DNA from: Aliiroseovarius lamellibrachiae
GTDB lineage: Bacteria > Pseudomonadota > Alphaproteobacteria > Rhodobacterales > Rhodobacteraceae
Direction of reading: 5' to 3'
DNA length: 64,000 nt
Assembly (NCBI RefSeq): GCF_018599245.1
Contig: NZ_JAHEVJ010000009.1
Span: 96,484-160,483 of the forward strand
The translations under genes were made by a program, and so were the position numbers. Below the pieces are notes generated by a model. That model did not search any database, was not told the DNA's origin, and saw only the letters and a list, made by a program, of their open reading frames with translations. Positions within the stretch are counted from its first letter, which is position 1; every line of letters begins with the position of its first letter. Below, in pieces: positions 1 through 10,042 of the stretch.

Positions 1-47
1 CCTGCTCAGCAACGCTGAACGGACCCGATTTCCCGTCGTAAATGTGA

Positions 48-539
48 TCACTCTTCTGCGGTTTTCATCCGGGCAATCAAATTTGTCTTCAGCACAAACT
101 GATGAAACAGCGCAGCCAACACATGCAGCACCACCAAAACCAAAAGCGGCAGCTTCAGAATATTATGCACAATGGCACCCAGTTCCACATCGCCAAACCA
201 CGCCAATGCCCCGCTGAGCGGCATGAGGATCATCAATGCATATAAGGTCCAATGGGTAAGATGAGCCGCAAGTTTCAGCATTGGTGCCTCTTGTTCAGGC
301 GGCAGGGGCGCACCGCGTGTCGCCCGAAGTCTCAAGCGCCAAAGAGTGAAGGCAAGGATCAACACACCCGCGAGGACATGCGCCAAGACGAGCGGGTCAA
401 ACGAGATTTCCAGCCCTTTTGTATAAGCGCGCCAAGCCTGCCCGATGGCGTCATTGAACAGATATTGTGTGACAATTAAGGCCGCGACCACCCAGTGAAG
501 GCGGATTTGGCTAAGGGAATACCCTTTCGGTGTGTTCAT
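48..539 (-). CDS. cytochrome b561 family protein
   Basis: 163-residue integral membrane protein of the bacterial cytochrome b561 (CybB) family, a di-haem electron carrier of the inner membrane proposed to move electrons between quinone and other redox partners. Four hydrophobic helices are visible (about residues 15-35, 50-70, 95-115 and 128-150). Histidines suitable as haem ligands sit at 15, 54, 139 and 146. The start is placed at the Met preceded by GAGG with 6 nt spacing; an upstream in-frame Met would add 22 polar residues and lacks a ribosome site. It is a single gene, divergent from the gap paralogue. The physiological partner cannot be read from the context. Confidence 0.85.
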   Translation of the reverse strand: MNTPKGYSLSQIRLHWVVAALIVTQYLFNDAIGQAWRAYTKGLEISFDPLVLAHVLAGVLILAFTLWRLRLRATRGAPLPPEQEAPMLKLAAHLTHWTLYALMILMPLSGALAWFGDVELGAIVHNILKLPLLVLVVLHVLAALFHQFVLKTNLIARMKTAEE

Positions 540-773
540 TTGATCCTCGCATACATCAGGCACGTCCATGTGCCGAAATTCCGTTTTGCCCAGTTTCTGG
601 ACCATTCCTGAGTAGAACGAATAGGGATGGATTTTCCGTCGCGCGTTTTAAACTTCAATGCTGTTTTACGCATCCTGACCTGCGATATTGCCCGCCGCAT
701 AACGCATATTTCCCTTGCACCCCACGACCGTCTGGCGTTCTGTGGGCCGGTTGCCACTACCTAGGAACCAGCA

Positions 774-1799
774 ATGACACAGCCTCGGAAAATCAGAATT
801 GGACTGAATGGTTTTGGCCGGATCGGCCGTTCTATCCTGCGTATCCTAATGGCGGGGCCATCAGATTTTGAGGTGGCCTTTATCAATGACATCGAGCCGC
901 TTGAAACCTGTGCCTATCTGTTCAAATACGACAGCGTGTTTGGTCCTTGGGCGGGCGAGGTCGAGGCCCTAGACCATGGGCTACGGGTCGGCGAACAGAT
1001 CATCCCATTTCACGCCTTGCCCGATATCTCGGTCATGGATCTGTCCGATGTGGATGTGGTTCTGGAATGCACCGGGATGGCGGGTACACGGCCGATGGCA
1101 GAGCGCGGATTGGCGGCTGGCGCAAAACATGTGCTGATTTCCGGCCCCTCGAATGAGGCGGACATCACGGTGGTTCTGGGCGCCAATGATGCCGACCTGA
1201 AAAACCAAAAAATCATCTCTAATGCCTCTTGCACAACAAATGCCCTCGCCCCGCTATTGGCCGTCTTGGACCGCGAATGGGGGTTGAACGGTGGGCATAT
1301 GACCACCGTTCACTGCTATACCGGCAGCCAGCCCACCGTTGATAAACCCCGCGCCAATCCGGCACGGTCACGGGCGGCGGGTTTGTCGATGGTCCCCACC
1401 ACAACCTCGGCGCACCAGTTGGTTGGAAAAGTATTGCCACATTTGGCTGACCGGATCGAGGCGCGTGCCATTCGGGTCCCAACCGCTTCGGTCAGCTGTA
1501 TCGACTTGGTTGTGGATCTGGACAGAGCCCCGAATGCAAATACTGCGCGCGCGCGCCTGTACGAAATCGCGACAGAAAGCCCGGTTCTGGGTTGGACCGA
1601 TGAACCGCTTGTCTCCAGTGATTTGCGTATGCGCCCAGAAAGCCTGGTCTTGTCTGGCCCCGAACTGTCTGTCAGCCAAGGCGGACTTTTGCGCGTGTTT
1701 GGCTGGTATGACAACGAATGGGGCTTTTCCAACCGGATGCTCGACATGGCCCGAATGATCAGTCAGTCTGGTGAAAATGAATGCGCCCAAACGGGGTGA
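774..1799 (+). CDS. gap: type I glyceraldehyde-3-phosphate dehydrogenase paralogue
   Basis: 341-residue GAPDH-family enzyme, probably converting glyceraldehyde 3-phosphate to 1,3-bisphosphoglycerate. The Rossmann motif NGFGRIGR is at residues 12-19. The catalytic Cys lies in SCTTN (Cys153) with the partner His in TTVHCYT (about His180), and the C-terminal [11 protein letters not shown] is present. The segment after the NAD site (LECTG...[10 protein letters not shown]) differs from the usual ISAPS form, so it is a divergent paralogue; erythrose-4-phosphate dehydrogenase is an alternative. It is followed 20 bp downstream by uraH in the same orientation. A second, quite different GAPDH lies in the ars operon at 40.6 kb. 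AGGA 9 nt upstream supports the start. Confidence 0.85.
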   Translation: MTQPRKIRIGLNGFGRIGRSILRILMAGPSDFEVAFINDIEPLETCAYLFKYDSVFGPWAGEVEALDHGLRVGEQIIPFHALPDISVMDLSDVDVVLECTGMAGTRPMAERGLAAGAKHVLISGPSNEADITVVLGANDADLKNQKIISNASCTTNALAPLLAVLDREWGLNGGHMTTVHCYTGSQPTVDKPRANPARSRAAGLSMVPTTTSAHQLVGKVLPHLADRIEARAIRVPTASVSCIDLVVDLDRAPNANTARARLYEIATESPVLGWTDEPLVSSDLRMRPESLVLSGPELSVSQGGLLRVFGWYDNEWGFSNRMLDMARMISQSGENECAQTG

Positions 1800-1819
1800 T
1801 TTTCAAACAGGAGTTCCCG

Positions 1820-2173
1820 ATGTCCGGTTATTTGACCACTCATGTACTTGACACCGCGCGCGGCTGTCCCGCCAGCGGTCTAACGATCGACCTTTACCGC
1901 ATCGAGGGCGACACCCGCACGCATCTGCGCAGTCTGGTCACCAATTCGGATGGGCGCACGGATGAACAGATTTTACCCGCGGAAGAGTTTTCCTTGGGCA
2001 CATATGAGCTTGTGTTTCATGCAGGCACCTATTTGGATGCCATCGGCACCCCGCCCGAAGAACCAAGGTTTCTGGATGTTATTCCGCTTCGGTTTGGGAT
2101 GTCAGAAGCAGCGCATTATCATGTGCCGCTTCTGCTTTCACCATTTGGCTATTCCACCTATCGCGGCAGCTGA
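1820..2173 (+). CDS. uraH: 5-hydroxyisourate hydrolase (transthyretin-related)
   Basis: 117-residue transthyretin-like protein that hydrolyses 5-hydroxyisourate to OHCU in uric acid breakdown. The N-terminal [11 protein letters not shown] and the C-terminal tetrapeptide YRGS are the family signatures, and the length is typical. The start is the Met preceded by AGGAG with 8 nt spacing; a longer form from an upstream ATG would overlap gap and has no ribosome site. It is probably co-transcribed with the GAPDH gene; no other purine-catabolic gene is in the window. Its stop codon abuts the stop of convergent bioY. Confidence 0.9.
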   Translation: MSGYLTTHVLDTARGCPASGLTIDLYRIEGDTRTHLRSLVTNSDGRTDEQILPAEEFSLGTYELVFHAGTYLDAIGTPPEEPRFLDVIPLRFGMSEAAHYHVPLLLSPFGYSTYRGS

Positions 2174-2179
2174 TCAGCT
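2168..2179. other. back-to-back stop codons in a 12-bp palindrome
   Basis: The perfect palindrome AGCTGATCAGCT holds the TGA of uraH (2171-2173) and the reverse-strand TGA of bioY (2174-2176). The two convergent genes share no spacer. It has no loop or T tract, so it is not a normal terminator. Confidence 0.5.
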
Positions 2180-2722
2180 TCGCGATAACACACTGGCTGG
2201 GCGCGCTTTGTAAATTGCACCTGTCACCAAACCTGCCAATACGGCTTTGATCACATCACCCGGCATAAAGGGCAGCATCGCGGCAACGAGCGCTTCGCCC
2301 AATCCTGCGGGTTTCATCAGCATGTAATAGGGCACGGCGATCAGATAGAGCGCGCCAATCCCACCGACAACTGCGGCAACACCCGCCACCAGCGAGACCT
2401 TGTCAGACCGCCAGTTTTCCATCACCAGACCCGTCACAAATGCAGCCACTGGAAAGCCAAACAAAAAGCCCGCCCATGGTGTCGAAAATACGCCCAGACC
2501 ACCACGGCCCCCGGCCAAAAGCGGCAGACCAGCAGCAACCAGAACCAAAAACAACACCACCGCAAGCGCGCCGCGCTTTGCGCCCAGAATAGTGCCACAC
2601 AACATGATGCCCATGCTTTGTGCGGTGATAGGAATCCCCGTTGCCAGGGTGATCTTTGGGATCAGACCCAGCGCTGCAATCAAAGCAGCAAATAGGGCAA
2701 TCATCGTTACATTTCGTTCCAT
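2174..2722 (-). CDS. bioY: BioY, biotin-binding S component of ECF transporter
   Basis: Integral membrane biotin-capture protein of about 182 residues with six hydrophobic helices. It carries BioY family features: the early PITAQSMGIML segment, GGRGGLGVFSTPWAGFLFGFP in the middle and FMPGDVIKAVLA near the end. It works with BioM (ATPase) and BioN (transmembrane partner), whose genes lie directly upstream in one operon ordered bioM-bioN-bioY. Start: ATG at 2722 preceded by a GAGAG/GTGAG purine stretch; an in-frame GTG nine bases earlier is possible. I did not find a clear BioR-type box near the operon. Confidence 0.93.
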   Translation of the reverse strand: MERNVTMIALFAALIAALGLIPKITLATGIPITAQSMGIMLCGTILGAKRGALAVVLFLVLVAAGLPLLAGGRGGLGVFSTPWAGFLFGFPVAAFVTGLVMENWRSDKVSLVAGVAAVVGGIGALYLIAVPYYMLMKPAGLGEALVAAMLPFMPGDVIKAVLAGLVTGAIYKARPASVLSRS

Positions 2723-2743
2723 ACGTCTCACTCTCTTATATTT

Positions 2744-3358
2744 CTATTTCTGTTGGTTTTCGGTGATCCCGCCGCGCGCGCGCAGGGCGTCTGCAATATG
2801 ATCGGCATCGTCAAGGGCAAGGATCGTAAACGGAAAGATGATCCGCCATCCGGGGCGCCGTGCGGATCGGGCCCGCCAAGCTTGCGCCAACCCCTGCCCT
2901 TTTTCCACAAGCACGGGTGTGAAGCGGATGACCAGCGCGATCGCAATCTCCAACGCTTCGGTCGGCAGGCCAAGCCGCTTGAGGGGGCGTGTTAACCAGC
3001 GGATCACCGCGATAAACTCAGAAAGCTGCGTGGTCATTGTGACGAGATTGGCAAGCCCAACAGCCGTCACCATACGCAACACAATCACGGCGCCTTCATA
3101 AGGGGTGCGGGTGACAATGTGCCAGATCGCGATGATCACGACGAACATCCAAATCACCTTGACCGCCCGCCATCCAGCCGCCGCAAAGTCGCGTCCGGGG
3201 GCAAGATACAGCGCGAGGGTTGCGACAAATGCAATCAAGTGGAGCGACAGAGTTTCGATCTGAAACAAAACAAGTGTCGCCAAACAAAGCGCCCCTAACT
3301 TGGCACCTGCGGGCCAGCCATGCGCGCGGGTTTTAATCGGAGAGGTCAGTGAGATCAT
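2744..3358 (-). CDS. bioN: BioN, ECF transporter transmembrane (T) component
   Basis: 204-residue CbiQ/EcfT-family protein with several membrane segments in the N-terminal 110 residues. The T-component coupling motifs are seen as ALRARGG near the C-terminus and RSARRPG around residue 170, both of the Ala-Arg-Gly-like type that contacts the ATPase. It couples BioM ATP hydrolysis to biotin uptake by BioY. The start codon lies inside the 3' end of bioM (26-bp overlap), and bioY follows after about 20 bp, so translational coupling is likely. Confidence 0.92.
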   Translation of the reverse strand: MISLTSPIKTRAHGWPAGAKLGALCLATLVLFQIETLSLHLIAFVATLALYLAPGRDFAAAGWRAVKVIWMFVVIIAIWHIVTRTPYEGAVIVLRMVTAVGLANLVTMTTQLSEFIAVIRWLTRPLKRLGLPTEALEIAIALVIRFTPVLVEKGQGLAQAWRARSARRPGWRIIFPFTILALDDADHIADALRARGGITENQQK

Positions 3359-4103
3359 TGCCCTCGCCTTTCTTGGTCATTTCACCCACGAACGCAGCCA
3401 AGACATCAGCCGACGCACCGGATCCGGCGACACGCCCTTGGTCAAGCCAAACGACATGATCGTAGCCCGCTAAATCTTCGGGGGCGTGGGTAACATGAAC
3501 CAATGTCCCTTGATACCGCGCCAACCGCCGGGACAATTGCGCGCGCGTTGGCAAATCCAGGCCGGAAAAGGGTTCATCCAACAAAAGAACCTTGGGCTGC
3601 ATGGCCAGCACCGATATCAAACAAACGAGCTGCTTTTGCCCTTGCGACAAGCGGGCAACAGATGCCTCAGCCCAATGGGCGACACCATAGTCTGTCAGCC
3701 AGGTTAGAGCCTCTTTTTCCGCATCTAAATGATCATGCCCCATTTGTTTCAGACCAAAACTGATCTCTTCGATGACCGTCGGGAAAATAATTTGGTGATC
3801 GGGGTTTTGAAACAGAATGCCAACGGTGGAAAGCGCCCCTTTTCGGTCACGCGCTGGATCAATTCCGGCCACCGAAACACGGCCTTTTTCCGGCTGAGCC
3901 AACCCAGCAATCACCCGCGACAAGGTGGTTTTCCCAGACCCATTTCGCCCAACAATTCCCACACGTCGGGCACAAAAGGACACCGAGATATCCTCTAGAA
4001 TTACCCGCCCTTCACGCCCAAATGTGACGTGATCCAATGCGATCTCCGGCAAATGTGTTGGCGTGGTCAAGCGGGCGTCCTTTGCACTTTCTCGTCGCGG
4101 CAT
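3333..4103 (-). CDS. bioM: BioM, ECF biotin transporter ATPase
   Basis: 256-residue ABC ATPase. Walker A GRNGSGKTT is at residues 52-60, the Q-loop is in FQNPDHQ, the signature is LSQGQKQ, Walker B is LLLDEP, and the switch His is in VTHAPED. The FQNPDHQIIFPTV...G pattern is typical of ECF-type ATPases and not of classical importers. It is the first gene of bioMNY and powers biotin import with BioN and BioY. The ATG at 4103 has no obvious Shine-Dalgarno sequence; a TTG about 60 bases downstream with GGAG before it is an alternative start giving a shorter N-terminus. Confidence 0.92.
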   Translation of the reverse strand: MPRRESAKDARLTTPTHLPEIALDHVTFGREGRVILEDISVSFCARRVGIVGRNGSGKTTLSRVIAGLAQPEKGRVSVAGIDPARDRKGALSTVGILFQNPDHQIIFPTVIEEISFGLKQMGHDHLDAEKEALTWLTDYGVAHWAEASVARLSQGQKQLVCLISVLAMQPKVLLLDEPFSGLDLPTRAQLSRRLARYQGTLVHVTHAPEDLAGYDHVVWLDQGRVAGSGASADVLAAFVGEMTKKGEGNDLTDLSD

Positions 4104-4406
4104 GTTTCACACCAACCGCGGCAGATTCGCATCTTTCCTGCTTGTAAAAGGTTTGCCCAAAGAGCGCTGCAAGAAAATGCAGCTCCCTTTACCCTACGTA
4201 ACGGAATATCCGGGCATCCTTGCGCAAAGCCCCCTACCCTGTGCCATCATGTAGCACGGCAACTTGCCCAATCCAGTGCTGGCCCGGACGGCTTGCAGAT
4301 GGGCCTGCACCCTGATCATTGATAAACAACGGCTGATGAATATCGGTCATTTACTTACCACGCCTCAAACGCAATCTTATGCAAAAGACAAAACAGGGTG
4401 AGCAGA
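4104..4406. other. intergenic region between divergent bioMNY and GMC oxidoreductase
   Basis: 303 bp without a supported gene, presumed to hold both divergent promoters. A small perfect hairpin, GCTGCA / TGCAGC with a 6-nt loop, lies at 4166-4183. I see no BioR-like TTATnnATAA palindrome, no known riboswitch and no convincing small ORF with a ribosome site. Confidence 0.5.
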
Positions 4407-6014
4407 ATGAAAGATCTAGGCGATTTTGACTATATTATCGTTGGGGCTGGTTCCGCCGGATCTGTTTTGGCCAATCGTCTGTCAGAAGACACAAGCAAAA
4501 CCGTTCTGCTGCTTGAAGCGGGCGGGCGCGACACGTACCACTGGATTCATATTCCTGTCGGATACCTTTATTGCATCGGCAATCCTCGCACAGATTGGTG
4601 CTATCACACCCAAGAAGAAGCCGGGTTAAATGGCCGCGCGATTGGATACCCCCGCGGTCGTGTCCTGGGGGGCTGTAGTTCAATCAATGGCATGCTTTAC
4701 CTACGTGGACAGGCCCGCGACTATGACATCTGGCGACAGATGGGCAATAATGGGTGGGGCTGGGATGATGTCCTGCCATATTTCAAAAAATCCGAAGACC
4801 ATTTTGCCGGTGCCGATGACATGCATGGCGCTGGCGGCGAGTGGAAAGTGCGTAAGCCACGGTTAAGTTGGGAGATTTTGGACGCGTTTTCCAATGCGGC
4901 ACAGGCGGTGGGCATCCCAAAATCCGACGATTTCAATCGCGGGGATAATGAAGGGGTCGGATATTTTCAGGTCAATCAGAACAACGGATGGCGCTGGAGC
5001 ACCGCAAAAGGGTTCTTGCGCCCCGCAAAATCTCGGCCAAATCTGCGCATCGAGGTGCACGCCCAAGTGGATCGGCTGGTGCTGGACGGAAAACGCGTGA
5101 CGGGTGTGGAATTCACCCAAGACGGAACGCAGGTTGCCGCCCGATCAAGAGGCGAAGTGATCTTATCTGCAGGGGCGATCAATTCCCCCCAGATCATGAT
5201 GCTTTCTGGGATTGGGCCAGCGGCCCATTTGGCGGATCACGGCATTGACGTCGCGCATAACCTGCCCGGCGTGGGACAAAACCTGCAGGATCACCTGCAA
5301 CTGCGCTGCGCCTATAAGGTAACAGGTGTGAAGACCTTGAACCGAATGGCCGCGACATGGTGGGGGCAAGCAAAGATTGGTCTCGAATACGCCCTGAAAC
5401 GTTCTGGCCCCATGTCGATGGCCCCAAGCCAACTTGGGGCTTTTGCAAAATCGGACCCATCTGTAGCGACCGCAGATCTGGAATTTCATGTGCAGCCATT
5501 GTCCCTGCCAAAGTTCGGCGAAGACCTCGATCCATTCCCGGCATTTACGGCAAGCGTTTGCCCATTGCGCCCGGAAAGCCGCGGGGAAATTCGCCTGCGG
5601 TCGGCCACGCCCACCGATAAGCCGGTGATCGCGCCCAATTATCTATCCACCGAAGCGGATCGTTTGACCGCAGCGCGCGCGATCCGCCTGACGCGGAATA
5701 TTGTCGCTCAATCCCCATTGGCAAAATATCGACCAGAGGAGCTTCGCCCCGGCCCCGGCTTTGACGATAGCGATGCGGCTTTGGCCAATGCCGCGGGTGA
5801 CATCGGCACCACAATTTTCCACCCTGTTGGCACCGCGAAAATGGGATCAGACCCCATGGCGGTGGTTGACGATCAGCTCCGGGTACGGGGGATTGTGGGG
5901 CTTCGGGTTGTTGACGCCTCTGTCATGCCGAATATCACGTCGGGAAACACCAATTCTCCGGTGATCATGATTGCCGAAAAGGCCGCGGATATGATGAAGG
6001 CGGGTCAGGGTTAA
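4407..6014 (+). CDS. GMC-family oxidoreductase (choline/alcohol dehydrogenase type)
   Basis: 535-residue FAD-dependent GMC oxidoreductase that oxidises an alcohol to an aldehyde. The dinucleotide-binding motif [14 protein letters not shown] is near residues 12-25, GMC signature 1 is seen as [19 protein letters not shown] and signature 2 as [17 protein letters not shown]. The active-site His region is HPVGTAKMG, and the C-terminal [18 protein letters not shown] closes the FAD fold. It resembles BetA but has no betB, betI or choline transporter beside it, so the substrate is open. ATG 4407 follows AGGGTGAG; a GTG nine bases upstream is an alternative. It converges on the Lrp gene with 1 bp between the stops. 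Confidence 0.85.
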   Translation: MKDLGDFDYIIVGAGSAGSVLANRLSEDTSKTVLLLEAGGRDTYHWIHIPVGYLYCIGNPRTDWCYHTQEEAGLNGRAIGYPRGRVLGGCSSINGMLYLRGQARDYDIWRQMGNNGWGWDDVLPYFKKSEDHFAGADDMHGAGGEWKVRKPRLSWEILDAFSNAAQAVGIPKSDDFNRGDNEGVGYFQVNQNNGWRWSTAKGFLRPAKSRPNLRIEVHAQVDRLVLDGKRVTGVEFTQDGTQVAARSRGEVILSAGAINSPQIMMLSGIGPAAHLADHGIDVAHNLPGVGQNLQDHLQLRCAYKVTGVKTLNRMAATWWGQAKIGLEYALKRSGPMSMAPSQLGAFAKSDPSVATADLEFHVQPLSLPKFGEDLDPFPAFTASVCPLRPESRGEIRLRSATPTDKPVIAPNYLSTEADRLTAARAIRLTRNIVAQSPLAKYRPEELRPGPGFDDSDAALANAAGDIGTTIFHPVGTAKMGSDPMAVVDDQLRVRGIVGLRVVDASVMPNITSGNTNSPVIMIAEKAADMMKAGQG

Positions 6015-6015
6015 C

Positions 6016-6480
6016 CTACTCCCGCCGCGAAATACCCGTATAGGATTTTACGCTGCGCAGAATGACATTGGTTTGCGCGCTTGCCACCGCCGGCAAGCGA
6101 AACAACACCTCTTCCAAGAACCGATTGTACGCCTCAAGATCGGACACAATGACCCGCAGATGATAATCCGCCTGACCTGTGGTTGCGTAACATTCAACCA
6201 CCTCGGGCCTGGTTTCTATCACGCGAATGAACTCGGCCAGTTTCTCGGGGTCGTGACGGGTCAATTGCACATGCACCATGGCCTGAAACCCCATCCCCAC
6301 ACGGGCCGGATCCAACACAGCCGCATAGCGTTGGACCAACCCTGCCTCCTCAAGCGCCCGAACGCGCCGCCAGCAAGAAGAGGCGGACAAGCCAGCAGCC
6401 TCGGCCAGACCCGCATTTGAAATGCGGCAATCTTTTTGCAAAAGGGTCAGAAGTTGCCAGTCAAAATCATCGAGATCCAT
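6016..6480 (-). CDS. Lrp/AsnC-family transcriptional regulator
   Basis: 154-residue regulator with an N-terminal winged HTH (MDLDDFDWQLLTLLQKDCRISNAG...LSASSCWRRVRALEEAG pattern, residues 1-55) and a C-terminal RAM effector-binding domain. It is divergent from the indolepyruvate ferredoxin oxidoreductase gene across 136 bp. Divergent Lrp genes next to this enzyme are common in alphaproteobacteria, so it probably senses an aromatic or branched amino acid and controls that gene. Its ligand is not evident from sequence. Confidence 0.87.
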   Translation of the reverse strand: MDLDDFDWQLLTLLQKDCRISNAGLAEAAGLSASSCWRRVRALEEAGLVQRYAAVLDPARVGMGFQAMVHVQLTRHDPEKLAEFIRVIETRPEVVECYATTGQADYHLRVIVSDLEAYNRFLEEVLFRLPAVASAQTNVILRSVKSYTGISRRE

Positions 6481-6616
6481 TTGGTCTGTATTTCCTATTA
6501 TTTGCGTATATTCGGACAGCTTACCCCAAGATTAGCAATTTTTGCCATGTTTTTGGTCACATTACTCGGCGTAAGTGAATGATTATGGGGAAACCCAAAC
6601 CAAGGCGCGATCCCCT

Positions 6617-9600
6617 ATGACCCAGCCACTTGCCACCTATCAACTTTCTGATCGTTACACCCGCACAGAGGGGCGTGTGTTTCTGACCGGCACACAAGCA
6701 TTGGTGCGGATCATGTTGGACCAAGCGCGGCGCGATCGGTCGGCCGGCCTGGCCACCAGCGGATTTATCTCGGGGTATCGCGGCTCGCCCCTTGGCGCCG
6801 TTGATCTAGAGTTGTGGCGCGCCCGCGACATCGTAGACAAGAACCAGATCACATTCATGCCCGCCGTGAACGAAGATCTGGGGGCAACCGCCGTTTTGGG
6901 GGCGCAACAAGCAACTCTTGACCCAGATTGCCAGGTCGAAGGCGTCTTTTCGATGTGGTATGGAAAAGGCCCCGGCGTGGATCGATCCGGGGATGCCCTA
7001 AAACACGGCAACGCTTATGGCTCTGCACCCAAAGGCGGGGTTCTGGTGGTGGCTGGGGATGACCACGGATGCGTCTCGTCCTCGATGCCACACCAATCAG
7101 ACGTCGCATTCATGTCGTGGTTCATGCCCACATTGAACCCGGCCAGCGTCGCCGAATTTTTAGAGTTCGGTGAATACGGCATCGCCATGTCCCGGTTCTC
7201 TGGCACTTGGGTCGGTTTCAAAGCGATTTCAGAGACCGTCGAAAGCGGCCAATCCGTAGAGTTGGGCCAAGATAGGGACTTTCAGTACCCAGACGTTACC
7301 ATTCCACCCGGCGGCTTGCACATTCGTCCATCCGACCTCCCCAGCCCAGAAATCGAAACGCGGCTGGAGTACAAATTGGCCGCCGTCGAGGCCTTTGCCG
7401 ACGCCAACCCAATCGACAAACGCATCTATAATACTCCCAACGCTGTGTTTGGTTTTGTCACCACGGGCAAGGGACATCTTGACCTGATGGAGGCGCTGCG
7501 ACTGTTGGGGCTGGACGCGACCGCCTGTCAGCGACTTGGCATTGATATTTACAAGGTTGGGATGGTCTGGCCCTTGGCCCGTCGTGATGCGCTGGGTTTC
7601 GTGCGGGGCAAGCGCGAGGTTATGGTGATCGAAGAGAAACGCGGCATCATCGAGAGTCAATTCAAAGAGTATTTTTATGACTCGCCCGGCGAAAAACCCG
7701 AGAAAATGGTTGGCAAACACCGTGCCGCTGGTGACCCATTGCTGCCTTGGACAGGCGAGCTGTCCCCTCTGACTTTGGTGCCATTCATTGCTGAACGGTT
7801 AGATGCGTTTTTCCCAGACGAAGGTCTGGCAGAGAAGGCGCGCAAATTGACCGCCCCACCCAAGCTAGAGCTAAGCGTTCCGGGGGCCAAGCGTACCCCG
7901 TATTTCTGCTCGGGTTGTCCGCACAATACCTCAACAAAACTGCCCGAAGGATCAACCGCTGCATCAGGAATTGGGTGTCATGTTATGGCCAGTTGGATGG
8001 ACCGTAACACAGGCGGATATGCACAAATGGGTGGCGAAGGTGTGCCCCATGTCGTTGCCTCTCAATTCAATGGCGGAAAGCATATTTTTCAGAATCTCGG
8101 CGAAGGGACATGGTATCACTCGGGTTCTTTGGCAATCCGGCAAGCCGTCGCGGCCAAGGCCAATATCACCTATAAAATCCTCTATAACGATGCCGTGGCG
8201 ATGACCGGCGGGCAACCCGTTGATGGGCCTGTTTCCGTGCATGGGATCGCCGCCACCTGCCGCGCGGAAGGGGTGCAGCGCATTGCATTGGTGTCGGATC
8301 ACATCGAAAAGTTCCGGCACAGCGATTTCCCGTCAGGTACCAGCTTTCATGACCGCGTGGCGCTTGACAGCGTACAGCGTGAATTGCGCGAGGTGGCAGG
8401 GGTAAGTGTGATTATTTATGAGCAAGTCTGCGCCACAGAAAAACGCCGGCGCCGCAAACGCGGAACCATGGACGATCCCCAAAAGTTTGTGGTCATTAAC
8501 CCATCCGTTTGCGAGGGCTGCGGCGATTGTTCAATCGCGTCCAATTGCCTAAGCGTGGAACCGTTGGAAACGCCCTTCGGCCGAAAACGTAAGATAAACC
8601 TGTCGACCTGCAACAAGGATTTTTCCTGTCTCGAAGGGTTTTGCCCAAGCTTTGTCACGGTTGAGGGGGCCGTGCGGCGTAAAAAAACCGGCACAAATGT
8701 GGATCTTCCGCCCCTTGTTGCCACCCTGCCCAGCCCAACCCTGCCGCCGCTGTCCAAGCCGTTCGATCTGTTGGTGACTGGTGTTGGCGGTACGGGCGTT
8801 GTCACCGTTGGGGCCTTGATCACGATGGCCGCCCATCTGGAGGGGAAGGGATCAAGCGTGCTTGACTTCACCGGGTTTGCACAGAAATTCGGCACCGTGC
8901 TCAGTTACATCCGTCTTGGTGCGCGCCCCGCTGACATCCATCAAGTGCGGATTGATCAAAGTGCAGCCGACGCTGTGATTGGCTGTGATATCGTGGTGTC
9001 CTCTTCCCCCAAAGCATCAGCCCATTACCATCGCGGCACAAAAATTGTATTGAACCACGCCGAAATGCCCACAGGCGATGTTGTTCTAAACCGGGACGCG
9101 GATCTGAAGGCCAAGCATCGCCAACGGGTGATTGAAGATGCTGTTGGCGCCGGGAACCTCGACGGGTTTGATGCAAATCTGGCCGCAGAAACTCTGTTGG
9201 GGGATAGTGTTTTCGCAAATGTCATGATGCTGGGATTTGCCTGGCAAAAAGGATTGGTCCCGGTCAGCGAAGAGGCTTTGAAACACGCCATTTCTCTAAA
9301 TGGTGTCGCCATTGCACAAAACAATCAAGCCTTTGATTTGGGGCGAATTATGGCGGAGGACCCAAAGGCATTCGCACCGTCTACCAGCGACCCTGCCCCC
9401 ACAGGCTTCGAAGCAACCATCAACCACCGCGCCGCATTTTTGCGCGACTATCAAGATGGGGCCTATGCAGAGCAATTTAGAAAATCCATCGAAACATTCC
9501 GCTCTCGCATGCCGCGCGCACATCGCGATGCCTTGGCGGAACTGGCCGCAAAGTCGCTCTTTAAGTTGATGGCCTACAAAGACGAATACGAAGTGGCCCG

Positions 9601-10042
9601 GCTTCACAGAGATCCTGCATTTTTGGCAGAACTAGAGACTGAATTTGAACCGGGGTTTACGGTGAAATACCACCTTGCCCCACCTCTTTTGTCGCGTGGA
9701 ACCGACAGTCGCGGACGACCGCAAAAGAAAAGCTTTGGCCCGTGGATGACCTATGTTTTTGCGCTGCTTACGTCTTTGAACCGCGCACGAGGAAAATGGT
9801 TTGATCCTTTTGGAAAAACCGCCGAACGCCAAATGGAAAGAGACCTGATAGCTTGGTTTGACCAGGTTTTGACGACCCTGCCCGCCCCGGCGACCGACGA
9901 AGACCTGAAGAAGACCCAAACCATCCTGTCTGCTCCTCTGGAGATGCGCGGATTTGGTCCAGTGAAACATGCCGCCGTGGTGAAAAATCAAACCCATGCA
10001 GACGCGCTTTTGGCAACCCTAGGCGTTACCCGCCCAGCGTAA
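6617..10042 (+). CDS. fused indolepyruvate ferredoxin oxidoreductase (IorA-IorB type)
   Basis: 1,141-residue thiamine-diphosphate 2-oxoacid:ferredoxin oxidoreductase that oxidatively decarboxylates aryl pyruvates from aromatic amino acid transamination to aryl-acyl-CoA. It is a one-chain fusion. The pyrimidine-binding part comes first (SGYRGSPLGAVD near the N-terminus). The TPP-binding part has SGCPHNTS and GIGCHVMA around residues 430-460. A ferredoxin-like cysteine cluster CEGCGDCSIASNC, then C..DFSCLEGFCP, spans about 630-680, and the gamma-type domain starts with GVGGTGVVTVG near 720. The ATG is chosen over an upstream GTG because homologues start MTQP/MT-like; the RBS is only AAGG. Its 3' end overlaps convergent ynjD by 17 bp. 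Confidence 0.92.
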   Translation: MTQPLATYQLSDRYTRTEGRVFLTGTQALVRIMLDQARRDRSAGLATSGFISGYRGSPLGAVDLELWRARDIVDKNQITFMPAVNEDLGATAVLGAQQATLDPDCQVEGVFSMWYGKGPGVDRSGDALKHGNAYGSAPKGGVLVVAGDDHGCVSSSMPHQSDVAFMSWFMPTLNPASVAEFLEFGEYGIAMSRFSGTWVGFKAISETVESGQSVELGQDRDFQYPDVTIPPGGLHIRPSDLPSPEIETRLEYKLAAVEAFADANPIDKRIYNTPNAVFGFVTTGKGHLDLMEALRLLGLDATACQRLGIDIYKVGMVWPLARRDALGFVRGKREVMVIEEKRGIIESQFKEYFYDSPGEKPEKMVGKHRAAGDPLLPWTGELSPLTLVPFIAERLDAFFPDEGLAEKARKLTAPPKLELSVPGAKRTPYFCSGCPHNTSTKLPEGSTAASGIGCHVMASWMDRNTGGYAQMGGEGVPHVVASQFNGGKHIFQNLGEGTWYHSGSLAIRQAVAAKANITYKILYNDAVAMTGGQPVDGPVSVHGIAATCRAEGVQRIALVSDHIEKFRHSDFPSGTSFHDRVALDSVQRELREVAGVSVIIYEQVCATEKRRRRKRGTMDDPQKFVVINPSVCEGCGDCSIASNCLSVEPLETPFGRKRKINLSTCNKDFSCLEGFCPSFVTVEGAVRRKKTGTNVDLPPLVATLPSPTLPPLSKPFDLLVTGVGGTGVVTVGALITMAAHLEGKGSSVLDFTGFAQKFGTVLSYIRLGARPADIHQVRIDQSAADAVIGCDIVVSSSPKASAHYHRGTKIVLNHAEMPTGDVVLNRDADLKAKHRQRVIEDAVGAGNLDGFDANLAAETLLGDSVFANVMMLGFAWQKGLVPVSEEALKHAISLNGVAIAQNNQAFDLGRIMAEDPKAFAPSTSDPAPTGFEATINHRAAFLRDYQDGAYAEQFRKSIETFRSRMPRAHRDALAELAAKSLFKLMAYKDEYEVARLHRDPAFLAELETEFEPGFTVKYHLAPPLLSRGTDSRGRPQKKSFGPWMTYVFALLTSLNRARGKWFDPFGKTAERQMERDLIAWFDQVLTTLPAPATDEDLKKTQTILSAPLEMRGFGPVKHAAVVKNQTHADALLATLGVTRPA

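Noticed and set aside
4104..4406. BioR-type operator for bioMNY
   Set aside because: A partial TTGATAA-like string occurs but no TTATnnATAA palindrome near the bioM start.
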